From: Mesosutterella multiformis
Lineage (GTDB): Bacteria; Pseudomonadota; Gammaproteobacteria; Burkholderiales; Burkholderiaceae_F
DNA length: 64,000 nt
Assembly (NCBI RefSeq): GCF_003402575.1
Contig: NZ_BGZJ01000001.1
Span: 1,734,501 to 1,798,500, forward strand
Direction: 5' to 3'
A model generated the notes under the pieces. The model was not told where the DNA came from and did no database searches. It worked only from the letters and a program-made list of their open reading frames with translations. Numbering within the stretch: the first letter of the stretch is position 1; each line of letters starts with the position of its first letter. The position numbers and the translations under genes are program-made. Shown here piece by piece: positions 26,391 through 35,302 of the stretch.

Positions 26391-27590
26391 ATGTATAACT
26401 TTCTCCTTGCCTTTACGGTGTGCGGCGCTGCCGTGATCATCGGCGAGCTGGTGTCTTCCTGGACAAAAGCCTGGGTGCCCTCCGTCTTCGTGACGGCCTG
26501 CCTTTTCCTGCTCGGCTACTGGACGGTCCTCCCCCACGACCTCATCAAAGACTCCTACCTCATCCCGTTCGGCGGCACAATCTGCGTGATGGTGATGATT
26601 GTTCACCTCGGAACGATTATTTCCATGAAGCGGCTGCTGGAGCAGTGGAAGACCGTGGTGACGTGTCTTCTCGGACTCCTCGGCATGTGCCTTGCTGCCT
26701 TCTTTATCTGCCCGTTCTTCATGGACCGGACGCTCGTGATCGCCGGTCTCCCCCCGCTCACGGGCGGCATCGTGGCAGCCACCATGATGCAGAAAGCCGC
26801 TATGGAGGCCGGTCTCACGGTTGCCGCGCTTTTCGCGATTTCGATGTACTGCATTCAGGGTTTCGCGGGCTACCCGCTCACCGCTTTCGCGCTGAAGAAG
26901 GAAAGCCGCCGGCTTCTTGAAGGCTATCGGAACGGCACTCTGAAGGCGTCAGAAGCGGACCGCGAAGCGATGCAGAACGCGATTGAGCTCGCGGCGGGCG
27001 GCGACAACGTGAAGCGCCTTCCGCTTCAGGTGCCGGAGAAGTACAACAGCTCGATCGTAATTCTCACGAAGCTCGGCCTCGTCGCCTGGGTTGCCTCAGT
27101 GATCGGCAAGTACACCGGCGTGTCCGGCGCCATCTGGGCCCTGATCCTCGGTGTCATCTTCTGCACGCTCGGGTTCCTTGACCGCGATTCGCTCCACAAG
27201 GCGAACTCCTTCAACATCATGATGCTCGGCCTCATCTGCTTCGTTTTTGATGGGCTTAAGGACATGACCCCGGAGCTGCTTTTCGGCATGATCGGCCCGA
27301 TGATCGGCTTCATTATCGTCGGTGTCGCCGGCATGACGCTCTTTGCCTTCGTCGCGTCGAAGATCCTGCACCGCAGCTTCTTCCTCTGCTTCGCGAACTG
27401 CCTCACCGCGCTCTACGGTTTCCCGTTCGATCAGATCATCACGGATAACACCTGCAAGACCGTCGCGAAGACCCGTGAAGAGTACGATTTCCTCATGGGG
27501 AAACTCTTCCCCTCGATGATCGTCGGCGGTTTCGTCACGGTGACGATCACCTCTGTCTTCATCGCGGGCATCTTCGTGAAGATGTTCTGA
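26391..27590 (+). CDS. Polytopic carrier, ESS/GltS-like, substrate unknown
   Basis: A 399-residue inner-membrane protein with about ten to twelve helices. The overall plan resembles sodium/carboxylate carriers of the ESS type: a first half ending in AGLPPLTGGIVAATMMQKAAMEAG, a cytoplasmic loop around 175-215, and a second half with GPMIGFIIVGVAG and ALYGFPFDQIITDNTCKTVAKT. The family cannot be named with certainty. It stands directly ahead of three M20 amidohydrolase genes, so import or export of their substrate or product is the natural guess. It has a good ribosome site and is followed by a terminator, so it is its own transcription unit. Confidence 0.62.
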   Translation: MYNFLLAFTVCGAAVIIGELVSSWTKAWVPSVFVTACLFLLGYWTVLPHDLIKDSYLIPFGGTICVMVMIVHLGTIISMKRLLEQWKTVVTCLLGLLGMCLAAFFICPFFMDRTLVIAGLPPLTGGIVAATMMQKAAMEAGLTVAALFAISMYCIQGFAGYPLTAFALKKESRRLLEGYRNGTLKASEADREAMQNAIELAAGGDNVKRLPLQVPEKYNSSIVILTKLGLVAWVASVIGKYTGVSGAIWALILGVIFCTLGFLDRDSLHKANSFNIMMLGLICFVFDGLKDMTPELLFGMIGPMIGFIIVGVAGMTLFAFVASKILHRSFFLCFANCLTALYGFPFDQIITDNTCKTVAKTREEYDFLMGKLFPSMIVGGFVTVTITSVFIAGIFVKMF

Positions 27591-27627
27591 TGAAGGCCGC
27601 AGCCCTCACTTGATTTTGCTTTGCTCG

Positions 27628-27660
27628 AGGCCCTCCCGTCAGACCGCGGAGGGCCTTATC
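27628..27660 (+). terminator. Terminator after the carrier gene
   Basis: AGGCCCTCC and GGAGGGCCT pair around an 11-base loop, followed by a weak TATC tail. Confidence 0.6.
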
Positions 27661-27726
27661 ACATTGGATTTCTCAGGTTCCGGCGTCACGCGCCGGGCCT
27701 CTGTGTCAGTCAGAAAGGAATTGAAA

Positions 27727-28905
27727 ATGGATCTGAAAGCTTTGGCAGAAAAATTCAACCCGTACCAGATCGAGATGCGCCGCTATTTCCACGCGCACCC
27801 TGAGCCGAGCACAAAAGAAGTGGAGACCGCGAAGAAGATCCGCGAAGAACTGACCCGAGCCGGGATCGAATGGCGTCCCTGCGGCAAGAACCTGACGACC
27901 GGCACGCTGGCCACTATTCACGGCGGGAAGCCCGGCAAGACCTTCCTGCTCCGCGGTGATATCGACGGCCTCTCCGTGAAGGAAAAGACCGGACTCCCCT
28001 TCGCGAGCCAGAACGACGGCTTCATGCATGCCTGCGGGCACGACTGCCATATTTCGATGCTTCTCACCGCGGTAATGATCGCGAACAGCATCAGGGACGA
28101 AATCCCCGGCACGATCAAGTTCATCTTCCAGCCGGCTGAAGAAGTGGCACTCGGTGCTCTCGACATGATGGCGGACGGTGTTCTGGACGGCGTCGACGGA
28201 ATGTTTGGCATGCATGTGTGGTCCGAACTCCCCGCGGGACAGGTGTCGCTTGAAGCGGGCGGCCGGATGGCGGCCACCGATCAGTTTGAAATCACGATCA
28301 CCGGAAAGTCGGGCCACGCGGCACTCCCTCATAAGTGCGTTGACGCCACGCCCTGCATGGCTGCCACCATCATGGATCTGCAGACCGTCGTGAGCCGCCA
28401 GGTGAACCCGGTGAGCCCGCTCGTTCTCACGGTCGGCAAGGTCACGTCCGGCACCCGCTGGAACGTGATCTCGGGTTCCGCGAAGATCGAAGGCACGGTG
28501 CGGTCGCTTGACTCCGAGTCCCGCGATATGGCGGAAGAGTCTGTCAAGCGGATCGCCGCGAACACCGCGGCTTCCTACCGCTGCACGGCCGAGGTGAAGT
28601 ACGACCGCCTCTGCGACAACGTCTATAACGATCCGGAAATCACCGCGTTCGGACGCGAAGCCGCGAAGACAATCCTCGGGCCTGACGCTCTTCCCAATAC
28701 GCCCCCCACAATGGGCGGCGAAGACTTCGGCTTCTACTGCAGCAAGGTGAAGGCCGCGTTCGCGCTCTTCGGTGTCGGAAACGCCGCCTGCAACGCCTGC
28801 TATCCGCAGCATTCGGACCACTACACGGTGGACGAGTCAACGCTCGTGAAGGGTGCCCTGCTCTCCGTTCAGACGGCGCTTAATTTCCTGAACGCCAATA
28901 AGTAA
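27727..28905 (+). CDS. M20 family amidohydrolase (paralog 1)
   Basis: A 392-residue metal-dependent amidohydrolase of the M20D type, which cleaves N-acyl amino acids, amino-acid conjugates or short peptides. Metal-site residues are visible: HACGHD (about 105-110), the QPAEE glutamates, the FGMHVW histidine, GGEDFGFY, and the C-terminal QHSDHYTVDE histidine. The ATG at 27727 is used because of the AAAGGA upstream and because paralogs start at the same place; the frame is open further upstream but without family sequence. It is the first of three paralogs in a row and has its own terminator. Confidence 0.88.
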   Translation: MDLKALAEKFNPYQIEMRRYFHAHPEPSTKEVETAKKIREELTRAGIEWRPCGKNLTTGTLATIHGGKPGKTFLLRGDIDGLSVKEKTGLPFASQNDGFMHACGHDCHISMLLTAVMIANSIRDEIPGTIKFIFQPAEEVALGALDMMADGVLDGVDGMFGMHVWSELPAGQVSLEAGGRMAATDQFEITITGKSGHAALPHKCVDATPCMAATIMDLQTVVSRQVNPVSPLVLTVGKVTSGTRWNVISGSAKIEGTVRSLDSESRDMAEESVKRIAANTAASYRCTAEVKYDRLCDNVYNDPEITAFGREAAKTILGPDALPNTPPTMGGEDFGFYCSKVKAAFALFGVGNAACNACYPQHSDHYTVDESTLVKGALLSVQTALNFLNANK

Positions 28906-28957
28906 AGCGGTCATCCTGACCATCTGCCGCTCAGATTTCCTGACCTGAGTGACACAG

Positions 28958-28996
28958 AACCTCCTCCGGGGCCTCCGCCCCCTGAGGAGGTTTTTT
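28958..28996 (+). terminator. Terminator after M20 paralog 1
   Basis: AACCTCCTC and GAGGAGGTT enclose an inner CGGGG/CCCC stem and are followed by TTTTTT. Confidence 0.85.
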
Positions 28997-29085
28997 ATGA
29001 GGTATTGCCGGCCGCCGCCTCATCCGTCCGGTTCCCTCCCGGTTAATATGGATAGAACACAAAAATTCCGAGGGAGGGCATCGAG

Positions 29086-30270
29086 ATGAACTTCAATTCG
29101 CTTCGCGACGCGTATCGCGAGGAAGTGATCAGGACGCGCCGCGCTTTCCACGCGGCCCCTGAGCTCAGCGGGCACGAGTGGAACACGGCTGAACGGATCC
29201 GCGCCATTCTCACCGGCGCCGGCATCCCCTGGGAACCCTGCGGCAAGGAGCTTCCGGGGACTCTTGTCACGATCGACGGGGTCGGGGCCGGAAAGACCAT
29301 TCTTCTCCGCGCGGATATCGACGCGCTCCCGATTGAGGAAAAGAATGATGTTCCCTATAAGAGCGGCACGAAGGGCGTCATGCATGCCTGCGGGCACGAC
29401 TGTCACATCGCGATGCTGCTCGCCGCCGCGAAAATTCTCTATGAACACCGGACCGTATTCCCGGGCCGCGTGAAATGCATCTTCCAGCCGGCTGAGGAAA
29501 ACTCCCGGGGCGCGCTCGACATGATCGCGGGCGGGGTGCTGGAAGGCGTCGACGCGGCGTTCGGGATTCACGTCGCCTCCTCGGTCCCCTCCGGAAAGGT
29601 CTCTCTTCGCAGCGGTCCCTCCACCGCCGCGACCGATTTCTTCAGAATCACGCTTCATGGCAGAAGCGGTCACGCCGCGCGGCCTAACGAATGCATCGAT
29701 GTCGCGCCCGCGATCGCGGCCCTCATTCTTGAACTTCAGACCATCAGGAGCCGGGAAGCGAATCCGCTTTCCACTCTCGTTCTCACGATCGGCACCATTC
29801 ATTCAGGCTCCCGCTGGAACGTGATTTCCGGCGAAGCCTCGATCGAAGGCACAGTCCGGAGCTACGACCCCGCGGTCCGGGATCTCGCGGAAACGTCCCT
29901 CAGGCGGATTTCAGAGGATGTCGCGGCCGCCTATGGGTGTACGGCTGATGTGACTTACGACCGGCTCTGCGACGCGCTGGTGAATGATGAGGCGATGACC
30001 GGCATCGCCCGCGAGGCGTCCGAAGCTGTGCTCGGCGCCGGAAGCACCGTGATCAACCCGCCTGGCACCGGAGGCGAGGATTTCAGCTTCTACGCGAACC
30101 TCGTGCCGTCATCTTTCGCGCACCTCGGTGTCCGGAATGCGGCCTGCGGCGCTGATAAACCGCAGCATTCGGACTGTTACATGGTGGATGAGAACGCGCT
30201 TGTCGATGGAGCCCTGATTCACGTAGCCACCGCGCTTCGCTTCCTCACCGGGTCCACTGGACAGAATTAG
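29086..30270 (+). CDS. M20 family amidohydrolase (paralog 2)
   Basis: A 394-residue paralog of the neighbouring M20 proteins. Catalytic and metal residues are complete: VMHACGHDCH, FQPAEE, FGIHVAS, GGEDFSFY and QHSDCYMVDE. The sequence around GIHVASSVPSGKVSL differs from paralog 1, which suggests a different acyl or peptide pocket. The third paralog begins 19 bp after it, and the carbonic anhydrase 20 bp after that, so these three genes form one operon. Confidence 0.88.
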   Translation: MNFNSLRDAYREEVIRTRRAFHAAPELSGHEWNTAERIRAILTGAGIPWEPCGKELPGTLVTIDGVGAGKTILLRADIDALPIEEKNDVPYKSGTKGVMHACGHDCHIAMLLAAAKILYEHRTVFPGRVKCIFQPAEENSRGALDMIAGGVLEGVDAAFGIHVASSVPSGKVSLRSGPSTAATDFFRITLHGRSGHAARPNECIDVAPAIAALILELQTIRSREANPLSTLVLTIGTIHSGSRWNVISGEASIEGTVRSYDPAVRDLAETSLRRISEDVAAAYGCTADVTYDRLCDALVNDEAMTGIAREASEAVLGAGSTVINPPGTGGEDFSFYANLVPSSFAHLGVRNAACGADKPQHSDCYMVDENALVDGALIHVATALRFLTGSTGQN

Positions 30271-30289
30271 CTTAAGGGACGACACAAAT

Positions 30290-31465
30290 ATGCTGGATAT
30301 TGAAAAGCTGAAAACCGAGTACGAACCGTACGTGATCCGCATGCGGCGCTACTTTCACGCGCATCCTGAGCTGAGCGGAAAAGAACTGAAGACCTCCGCC
30401 GCGATCCGCGCGGAGCTCGACGCTGACGGAATCGAGTGGCGGAGCTGCGGAAAGAGCCTCCCCCAGGGGACGCTTGGCACGATCAAGGGCGATCTGCCCG
30501 GAAAAACGATCCTCCTCCGGTCCGATATCGACGCGCTCCCGATCACGGAGGCGACGGGACTTCCCTTCGCGAGCGAGAACCCGGGCGTCATGCACGCCTG
30601 CGGGCACGATAACCACATCGCGATGCTGCTCACCGCGGCGAAGATCCTCGCCGCGAACCGGCATGAGCTCCGGGGCACGGTGAAGGTCCTCTTCCAGCCT
30701 TCCGAGGAGGTCGGAATCGGCGCTCTCGACATGATTGAGGACGGAGCGCTCGAAGGCGTTGACGCGGCGTTCGGCATGCACGTGTGGCCTGAACTCGCGT
30801 CCGGCCGCGTATCACTGGAGCCCGGTCCCCGCATGGCGTCCACGGATCGCTTCCGTATTGATATCCAAGGGAAAGGAGGGCACGCCGCGGCGCCTCACCT
30901 CTGCGTCGACGCGACACCGGCCGCCGCGTTCCTCGCCGTGAATCTTCAGACGCTCGTCTCCCGGTCGATCAGCCCGGCCTCCTCCGCTGTGCTCACGATC
31001 GGAAGCCTCCACTCAGGCTCCCGCTGGAACGTCACCTCGGGCAGCGCCTACCTTGAAGGCACCGTGCGGTGCTTTGAAGAGGAAACGCGGAAGACAATCC
31101 GCGAAGGCATGAAGCGGATGGCGGACCGTGTCGCCGCGGCTCATGGCTGCACCGCGGAAACCACGTATACCTGGCTCTCGGACGCCGTCATTAATGACCC
31201 GGCCATCACGGCGGTCGCGGCGGGAGCCGCAGCCGAAGTGCTCGGACCAGACGGACTCGCCTCTGTCCCCCCGACACTGGTCGGTGAGGATTTCGCGGTC
31301 ATCATGCATCGGGTCCCGTCCGCCTTCGGATTCTTCGGTATCCGGAATGAGGCCGTGAAAGCCGCTTTCCCGCTTCACACCGATCGCTGCACGTCAGACG
31401 AATCCGGTCTGATCGGCGGGGCATTGATTTTCGTGAAAACCGCGTATAACTTTCTTAATCGGTAA
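30290..31465 (+). CDS. M20 family amidohydrolase (paralog 3, divergent C terminus)
   Basis: A 391-residue third paralog. The N-terminal metal motifs are intact (VMHACGHDNH, FQPSEE, FGMHVW). The C-terminal active-site region is changed: LVGEDFAVIMHRVP in place of GGEDFGFY, and FPLHTDRCTSDE in place of PQHSDHYTVDE. The metal-binding His of that last motif is kept, but substrate specificity probably differs from its neighbours. It is in an operon with paralog 2 and carbonic anhydrase. Confidence 0.87.
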   Translation: MLDIEKLKTEYEPYVIRMRRYFHAHPELSGKELKTSAAIRAELDADGIEWRSCGKSLPQGTLGTIKGDLPGKTILLRSDIDALPITEATGLPFASENPGVMHACGHDNHIAMLLTAAKILAANRHELRGTVKVLFQPSEEVGIGALDMIEDGALEGVDAAFGMHVWPELASGRVSLEPGPRMASTDRFRIDIQGKGGHAAAPHLCVDATPAAAFLAVNLQTLVSRSISPASSAVLTIGSLHSGSRWNVTSGSAYLEGTVRCFEEETRKTIREGMKRMADRVAAAHGCTAETTYTWLSDAVINDPAITAVAAGAAAEVLGPDGLASVPPTLVGEDFAVIMHRVPSAFGFFGIRNEAVKAAFPLHTDRCTSDESGLIGGALIFVKTAYNFLNR

Positions 31466-31485
31466 ACGTTTAAGAGAGGCGGAAT

Positions 31486-32076
31486 ATGGGTGCCATGAAT
31501 GGATATAACACCGGGCTTCGGGCCCGCGAGGCTCTCGAGCGTCTGAAGCTCGGAAACGCCGCCTATGTGAACGGGCAGCATTTCGGGGATCTTTCAGACG
31601 CCCGAAGGCTCGACACCGCGGAGCATGGCCAGAACCCCTACGCGGTTGTCGTCTGCTGCTCAGACTCCCGCTCGATCCCCGAAGTCGCCTTTTCCTGCGG
31701 AATCGGCGATATCTTCGTGATCCGGGTCGCCGGGAACGTGATCGATAACCATCAGCTCGGGTCTATCGAATACGCCGCCTCCCACCTCGGAATCCGCCTC
31801 ATCGTGGTGCTCGGCCACACGCACTGCGGCGCAGTGGGAGCCGCGATCCACCACGCACCCGAGGGGTACGTGAAGACGATCACGGATGAAGTGCTGAAAG
31901 CGATCGGGGACGAAAAGGACGAGTACAAGGCCGCCTGCCTCAACGCCGAGGGCAGCGTGAAACGGATTGAGACGTCGCTTGAGATTCAGCGGGAAGAGTC
32001 TGAGCACGGGCTCGCCGTCCTCCCCGCGATCCTCGATATTGAGACCGGCAAAGTCAGATTCCTCCGGGAACTCTAA
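31486..32076 (+). CDS. Beta-class carbonic anhydrase
   Basis: A 196-residue zinc enzyme that interconverts CO2 and bicarbonate. Zinc and catalytic residues are present: Cys58, Asp60 and Arg62 in CCSDSR, and His111 and Cys114 in GHTHCGAV. The length and the HTHCGAV motif fit bacterial beta-type enzymes. It is the last gene of an operon with two M20 amidohydrolases. A link is possible if those enzymes release carbamates that yield CO2, but supply of bicarbonate for carboxylation at low CO2 is the simpler reading. A terminator follows. Confidence 0.93.
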   Translation: MGAMNGYNTGLRAREALERLKLGNAAYVNGQHFGDLSDARRLDTAEHGQNPYAVVVCCSDSRSIPEVAFSCGIGDIFVIRVAGNVIDNHQLGSIEYAASHLGIRLIVVLGHTHCGAVGAAIHHAPEGYVKTITDEVLKAIGDEKDEYKAACLNAEGSVKRIETSLEIQREESEHGLAVLPAILDIETGKVRFLREL

Positions 32077-32096
32077 AATTCACCTCCTGTCCCGCG

Positions 32097-32132
32097 AACC
32101 CCGATCCATCCGGACCGGGGTTTCGGTTTTTT
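32097..32132 (+). terminator. Terminator after carbonic anhydrase
   Basis: AACCCCG and CGGGGTT form a stem that is followed by TCGG and TTTTTT. Confidence 0.75.
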
Positions 32133-32155
32133 CCGCCTGAATTCCCTCTTTCTTC

Positions 32156-33430
32156 ATGACCGCTGTCCTTATCTTCATCGCAACACTCCTCCTCGTGATC
32201 ACACAGCCCCGGGGCCTTGGGATCGGCTGGAGCGCGGCAGCCGGCGCCATCGCGTCTCTCCTTCTCGGAACCGTGACGCTCTCAGATATCCCGACCGTCT
32301 GGTCCATTGTCTGGAACGCTTCCGGAACGCTCATCGGGCTCATCATTATCACGCTTGTGCTTGATGAGGCGGGGTTCTTCCGGTGGTGCGCGCTGAAGGT
32401 CGCTCGGGCTTCAGGGGGAAGCGGCGCGAAGCTTTTCACTCTCATTATTCTGCTCGGCGCTGTCATGTCCGCGTTTCTCGCGAATGACGGCGCGGTGCTG
32501 ATTCTCACCCCCGTGGTGCTCGCGCTTCTCACGCCGCTCGGTGTTTCAAAAGCGCAGCAGCTCGCCTTTGTAATGGCAGCGGGTTTCATCGTGGATACCG
32601 CGAGTCTCCCGCTCGTGAGCTCAAATCTCGTCAACATTATTTCGGCGGACTTCTTCCGCTTCACGTTCACGGATTACGCCCTCGTGATGATCCCGGTCGA
32701 TATCGCGTCCGTTGCCGCGAGTCTCGCGGTGCTCTGGATCGTCTTCCGGCGAAGCGTCCCGAAGCGGGTTGATCTCTCAAGGCTCCCCGCTCCGGACTCC
32801 GTGATCCGGGATTCCCTTCTCTTCCGCGCGGGATGGGTGGTGCTCACGCTTCAGCTCGTCTTCTGCTTCGCGTCATCCTTCCTCCGGATTCCGATCTCAG
32901 CCGTGACGCTCGCGTCCGCCGCCATCCTTCTCCTCCTCTCACGGAAGAACCGCGTGGTGCCCGCTGGGAAAGTACTGAAAGACGCTCCCTGGTCGATCGT
33001 GATCTTTTCGCTCGGCATGTATCTCGTGGTGTACGGGCTGCAGAATGACGGCGCGACCTCTCTCCTCTCCTCCGCGCTCAGCCGGATCGGCGACTCGGGG
33101 ACCGGCGCCGCGGCGTTCGGCGCGGGCTTCATCGCGGCCGCGCTTTCAAGCGTCATGAATAACCTCCCCTCCACCATGATCGGCGCGCTCTCGATCGACG
33201 CGGCATCCGTTTCTGACGCGGTCCGGACCGCGATGGCGTACGCGAATGTGATCGGATGCGACCTCGGACCGAAAATCACCCCGATCGGGAGCCTGGCCAC
33301 GCTGCTCTGGCTCTCGCTTCTCTCGCATAAGGGGATCCGTGTCACCTGGGGCTACTACTTCAGGCTCGGCCTCATTCTCACGATCCCGGTGCTCGCGGCG
33401 TCGCTTGCCGCTCTCGCGCTCGTGATCTGA
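32156..33430 (+). CDS. arsB: ArsB-type arsenite/antimonite efflux protein
   Basis: A 424-residue, about 12-helix member of the ArsB/NhaD superfamily. The start (TAVLIFIATLLLVITQPRGLGIGWSAAAGA) aligns by eye with E. coli ArsB, and ANDGAVLILTPVVLALL and the NNLPSTMIGALSI and GCDLGPKITPIGSLATLLW segments are hallmarks. It would pump As(III) or Sb(III). No arsR, arsC or arsA is nearby, so control and reductase must lie elsewhere. No clear Shine-Dalgarno sequence precedes the ATG. Confidence 0.88.
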   Translation: MTAVLIFIATLLLVITQPRGLGIGWSAAAGAIASLLLGTVTLSDIPTVWSIVWNASGTLIGLIIITLVLDEAGFFRWCALKVARASGGSGAKLFTLIILLGAVMSAFLANDGAVLILTPVVLALLTPLGVSKAQQLAFVMAAGFIVDTASLPLVSSNLVNIISADFFRFTFTDYALVMIPVDIASVAASLAVLWIVFRRSVPKRVDLSRLPAPDSVIRDSLLFRAGWVVLTLQLVFCFASSFLRIPISAVTLASAAILLLLSRKNRVVPAGKVLKDAPWSIVIFSLGMYLVVYGLQNDGATSLLSSALSRIGDSGTGAAAFGAGFIAAALSSVMNNLPSTMIGALSIDAASVSDAVRTAMAYANVIGCDLGPKITPIGSLATLLWLSLLSHKGIRVTWGYYFRLGLILTIPVLAASLAALALVI

Positions 33431-33441
33431 CGGCAAAGAAA

Positions 33442-33479
33442 CCGGAAGAACGGGGGCCTTGCCGCCCCGCTCCTTCCGG
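33442..33479. terminator. Hairpin between convergent arsB and hydrogenase genes
   Basis: CCGGAAG and CTTCCGG enclose an inner CGGGG/CCCCG stem. There is no T-run, so it may only block exonucleases or work with Rho. Confidence 0.45.
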
Positions 33480-33502
33480 CCTTCAGACCCTGTCACTCCG
33501 GA

Positions 33503-35302
33503 TCAGCCAAGCTTCACGAGTTTCCAGATCTGGGAGATCGTCTCAGGATCCGGAGCCTTTGCCCGGTCCGTAAAGTACGTGTGAAGCAGGTGATGCGCGA
33601 GTTCGCTGTTCGGTTTCCCGAGGAACTCGTCATAAAGCCTGATCACATCCGGATTCGCGTGACTCTGACGGTAAACGCGGGCGCGGTCGATCTGATACAC
33701 GGTCTTCGCGCGGGCCGCGGCGTGTGAGAGGTACGAATTCTTGATTCGCGCCGTGCCGCCGCCATCGATACAGCCGCCCGGGCAGGCCATCACTTCGATG
33801 AACTGGTAATCCGCCTTTCCGGACTTCACGCGCTGGATCAGCTCCTCGGCGTTCCGAAGGCCGTTCGCGACCGCGATCTTCACGCTGCCGCCAGGCCCGA
33901 GATCAACCGTCGCTTCCTTGATCCCTTCCATGCCGCGGACCGGAAGATACTCAATCCCATCGAGATTCTTTCCCGTCACCACGTGATGCACCGTGCGGAG
34001 CGCGGCTTCCATCACGCCGCCCGTCACGCCGAAAATCATGCCGGCACCGGTATTCTCCGCCATGAAGGGCGAATCGTATTTCGAGGGTTCGAGCGTCGGA
34101 AGGCTGATGCCGTAGCGGCGGAGAATGCGCGCGAATTCCCGGATCGTGATCACGAGATCCGTGTCCGGCATGCCGTTACGCGCGAGCTGCGGTCTCGCCG
34201 CTTCCTCTTTCTTTGCCGTGCAGGGCATGATCGAAATAAAGCGGAGCTTCTTCGGATCGATATTGTGGGTCTTCGCGAACCACGTCTTCGCGAGCGCCCC
34301 GAAAATCCCCTGCGGCGAGCGGGTCGTGGAGAGGTTCCCCATCATCTCGGGGTGATGCTTTTCCACGTAGGTCACCCAGCCCGGGCAGCAGCTTGTCATC
34401 ATCGGGAGAGTCCCGCCCGTACGGAGGCGGCTGAGGAACTCGTTCCCCTCCTCCATGATCGTGACATCCGCGCCCCAGTTCACGTCGCAGACAAAATCAG
34501 CCCCAAGCATCTTGATCGCGGTGATCAGCTGCCCCTCGGTGTTCTTTCCAGGCTCAAGCCCGAATTCATCACCGATCGTCACACGGGCGGACGGCGCGAA
34601 GGCGACGATCGTTTTGATATCCGGATCGTCAAACCAGTCGATCGCGGTGTCGCACTGATCCTTTTCGCCAAGCGCCCCCGTGGGGCAGACAAGCGTGCAC
34701 TGGCCGCACTCAACGCAGCCCGGGGAATCGATCCAGCGGTCCGCGCCGACGATCCCGACGCCGCGCTTCGTCCCGATGTCATCGAGCGTCAGAGCGCTGA
34801 TTCCCTGCACCTTGCGGCAGACCTCTACGCAGCGCCCGCAGCGGATGCACTTATTCACGTCGCGCAGCAGACCGTGCGCGCTCGTATCCACCGGGCGCTT
34901 CGCGATGAAGCGGCCGTTGCAGCTGTTATTCTGCAGCCCCACGTAAAGCGCCACGTCCTGCAGTTCGCAGTTGCCGTGACGGACGCAGGACGCGCAGTCC
35001 TGATCGTGGTCTGAGAAGATCCACGCGGCCTGCTGACGCTGACGGTGACGGACTTCAGGCGTATGCGTGAAAACCGCCATGCCTTCGAGCATCGGCGTCG
35101 TGCAGCTGGTCACGAGCTCCCGCTTCCCGGGCGTTTCCTTCCGCTCAATTTCCGTAATGCACATGCGGCAGGTGCCGGGCGTGTGATCCAGCGGCAGCAG
35201 CGCGCAGAGCGTCGGAATGAAAATCCCTAGGCGCTTCGCGACCTGCAGAATCGTTTCCCCTTCCTCAAACGTGACGGGGCGGTTATTGATCCAGGCGTTC
35301 AT
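33503..35302 (-). CDS. hydA: [FeFe] hydrogenase catalytic subunit
   Basis: A 599-residue hydrogenase with every expected cofactor site. Order: [2Fe-2S] domain (Cys33, 45, 48, 67); His99/Cys103/106/112 cluster (HDQDCASCVRHGNC); two [4Fe-4S] sites (Cys152-162 and 196-206); then the H-cluster domain with TSCCPGW (Cys305 proton relay, Cys306), MPCTAKKEE (Cys361) and EVMACPGGCIDGGG (Cys507, 511). It should interconvert H2 and protons in the cytoplasm. Its start overlaps the stop of the flavoprotein gene by one base (TGATG), so the two are made together. This kind of enzyme is rare in Betaproteobacteria. No hydE, hydF or hydG maturation gene lies in the window. Confidence 0.95.
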   Translation of the reverse strand: MNAWINNRPVTFEEGETILQVAKRLGIFIPTLCALLPLDHTPGTCRMCITEIERKETPGKRELVTSCTTPMLEGMAVFTHTPEVRHRQRQQAAWIFSDHDQDCASCVRHGNCELQDVALYVGLQNNSCNGRFIAKRPVDTSAHGLLRDVNKCIRCGRCVEVCRKVQGISALTLDDIGTKRGVGIVGADRWIDSPGCVECGQCTLVCPTGALGEKDQCDTAIDWFDDPDIKTIVAFAPSARVTIGDEFGLEPGKNTEGQLITAIKMLGADFVCDVNWGADVTIMEEGNEFLSRLRTGGTLPMMTSCCPGWVTYVEKHHPEMMGNLSTTRSPQGIFGALAKTWFAKTHNIDPKKLRFISIMPCTAKKEEAARPQLARNGMPDTDLVITIREFARILRRYGISLPTLEPSKYDSPFMAENTGAGMIFGVTGGVMEAALRTVHHVVTGKNLDGIEYLPVRGMEGIKEATVDLGPGGSVKIAVANGLRNAEELIQRVKSGKADYQFIEVMACPGGCIDGGGTARIKNSYLSHAAARAKTVYQIDRARVYRQSHANPDVIRLYDEFLGKPNSELAHHLLHTYFTDRAKAPDPETISQIWKLVKLG

